Shown in pieces: positions 63,608 through 64,000 of a stretch of 64,000 nt of DNA (position 1 is its first letter; each line of letters begins with the position of its first letter). This stretch comes from Flavobacterium sp. KS-LB2 (GTDB lineage: Bacteria > Bacteroidota > Bacteroidia > Flavobacteriales > Flavobacteriaceae), in contig NZ_CP145904.1 of the NCBI RefSeq assembly GCF_036895565.1, positions 558,001 to 622,000 on the forward strand, in the 5' to 3' direction. Below the pieces are notes generated by a model. That model was not told where the DNA came from and did not search any database. It saw only the letters and a list, made by a program, of their open reading frames with translations. Made by a program: the position numbers and the translations under genes.

Positions 63608-64000
63608 ATGGCATTATTAGGAAAAAAAGCAATGAATTTTGCATACGGTATGGGAGCAGCAGTTGTTATTGTTGGTGCCCTTTTTAAAATCACTCACTTT
63701 GAATTAGGGCCATTAACAGGTACTTTGATGCTTTCTATTGGATTGTTAACTGAGGCTTTTATTTTTGCGCTTTCAGCATTTGAACCAGTTGATGATGAAT
63801 TAGATTGGACATTGGTTTACCCGGAATTAGCAAATGGAGTTAAAGCAGAACCAAAGAAAAAAGTTGAAGCACCTGCTGATACGCAAGGATTATTATCTCA
63901 AAAATTAGATGCGATGTTAAAAGATGCAAAAATTGATGGGGAATTAATGGCGAGTTTAGGGAATAGTATCAAAAATTTTGAATCTGCTGCAAAAGGAATT
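63608..64000 (+). CDS. gldL: Gliding/type 9 secretion motor protein GldL (3' end outside window)
   Basis: GldL is the inner-membrane protein that, with GldM, forms the proton-driven motor of type 9 secretion and gliding. The first 131 codons are present, starting MALLGKKAMNFAYGMGAAVV. Two membrane helices are visible (about 12-30 and 37-58); the first carries the conserved Lys/His segment FKITHFELG and the second has the Glu of LTEAFIFALSAFEP. A cytoplasmic part begins near residue 60 and runs past the window end. Confidence 0.96.
   Translation, partial: MALLGKKAMNFAYGMGAAVVIVGALFKITHFELGPLTGTLMLSIGLLTEAFIFALSAFEPVDDELDWTLVYPELANGVKAEPKKKVEAPADTQGLLSQKLDAMLKDAKIDGELMASLGNSIKNFESAAKGI

Overview
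The window is AT-rich and comes from a bacterium of the phylum Bacteroidota, most likely Flavobacterium or a close relative. The evidence is internal: gliding/type 9 secretion genes (gldB, gldC, gldK, gldL), a flavobacterial exosortase XrtF with its partner, a SusC/SusD pair, a hybrid two-component sensor, -7 promoter boxes of the form TAnnTTTG, and few Shine-Dalgarno-like sites. No rRNA, insertion sequence, integrase, phage gene or CRISPR array was seen.

Layout. 1-6060: the 3' part of dnaG, a NarL-type response regulator, nadE, gldB-gldC, engB and an alpha/beta hydrolase. 6211-22054: a complete division and cell wall (dcw) cluster, mraZ-rsmH-ftsL-ftsI-murE-mraY-murD-ftsW-murG-murC-ftsQ-ftsA-ftsZ, preceded by a clear MraZ-box array and closed by a strong terminator. 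22055-23891: repeat-rich spacer, yqeY, tRNA-Arg(UCG) and an MtfA-like peptidase. 24249-38507: a fructan utilisation locus with a hybrid sensor/regulator, a divergent GH32-like lipoprotein, an MFS sugar transporter, a canonical GH32 lipoprotein, SusC, SusD and a PfkB-type fructokinase. Two colinear regulatory modules of about 177 bp precede its two structural transcription units. 38567-43323 (minus strand): rpe, rpoD, pnp and rpsO. 43436-50115: a free-methionine-sulfoxide-reductase-like GAF protein, xrtF and its partner, an ATP-cone/nuclease protein next to a beta-CASP nuclease, and a Cys-rich metal trio (HYC_CC_PP protein, TonB receptor, HMA protein). 50389-57980: a DedA protein, then on the minus strand groES-groEL, secG, a TPR-like protein, lptE, a sigma-54 activator and miaB. 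58211-64000: topA, an arginase-fold protein with a damaged metal site, gldK and the start of gldL.

How the parts work together. The dcw cluster makes lipid II and the divisome, with MraZ probably controlling its own promoter. In the fructan locus the sensor probably binds a released sugar in the periplasm and switches on both units; surface and periplasmic GH32 enzymes and SusCD supply fructose, the MFS protein imports it and the kinase phosphorylates it. GldK and GldL build the ring and motor of the type 9 secretion/gliding machine, to which GldB and GldC also contribute.

Most notable points: the twin regulatory modules; the ATP-cone nuclease/beta-CASP pair; the metal trio; the apparently inactive arginase-fold protein before gldK; a 20-bp-spaced operator-like repeat before gldK; and several kinds of intergenic repeats, including one inside groES-groEL and a 7-bp tandem repeat in the rpsO promoter.
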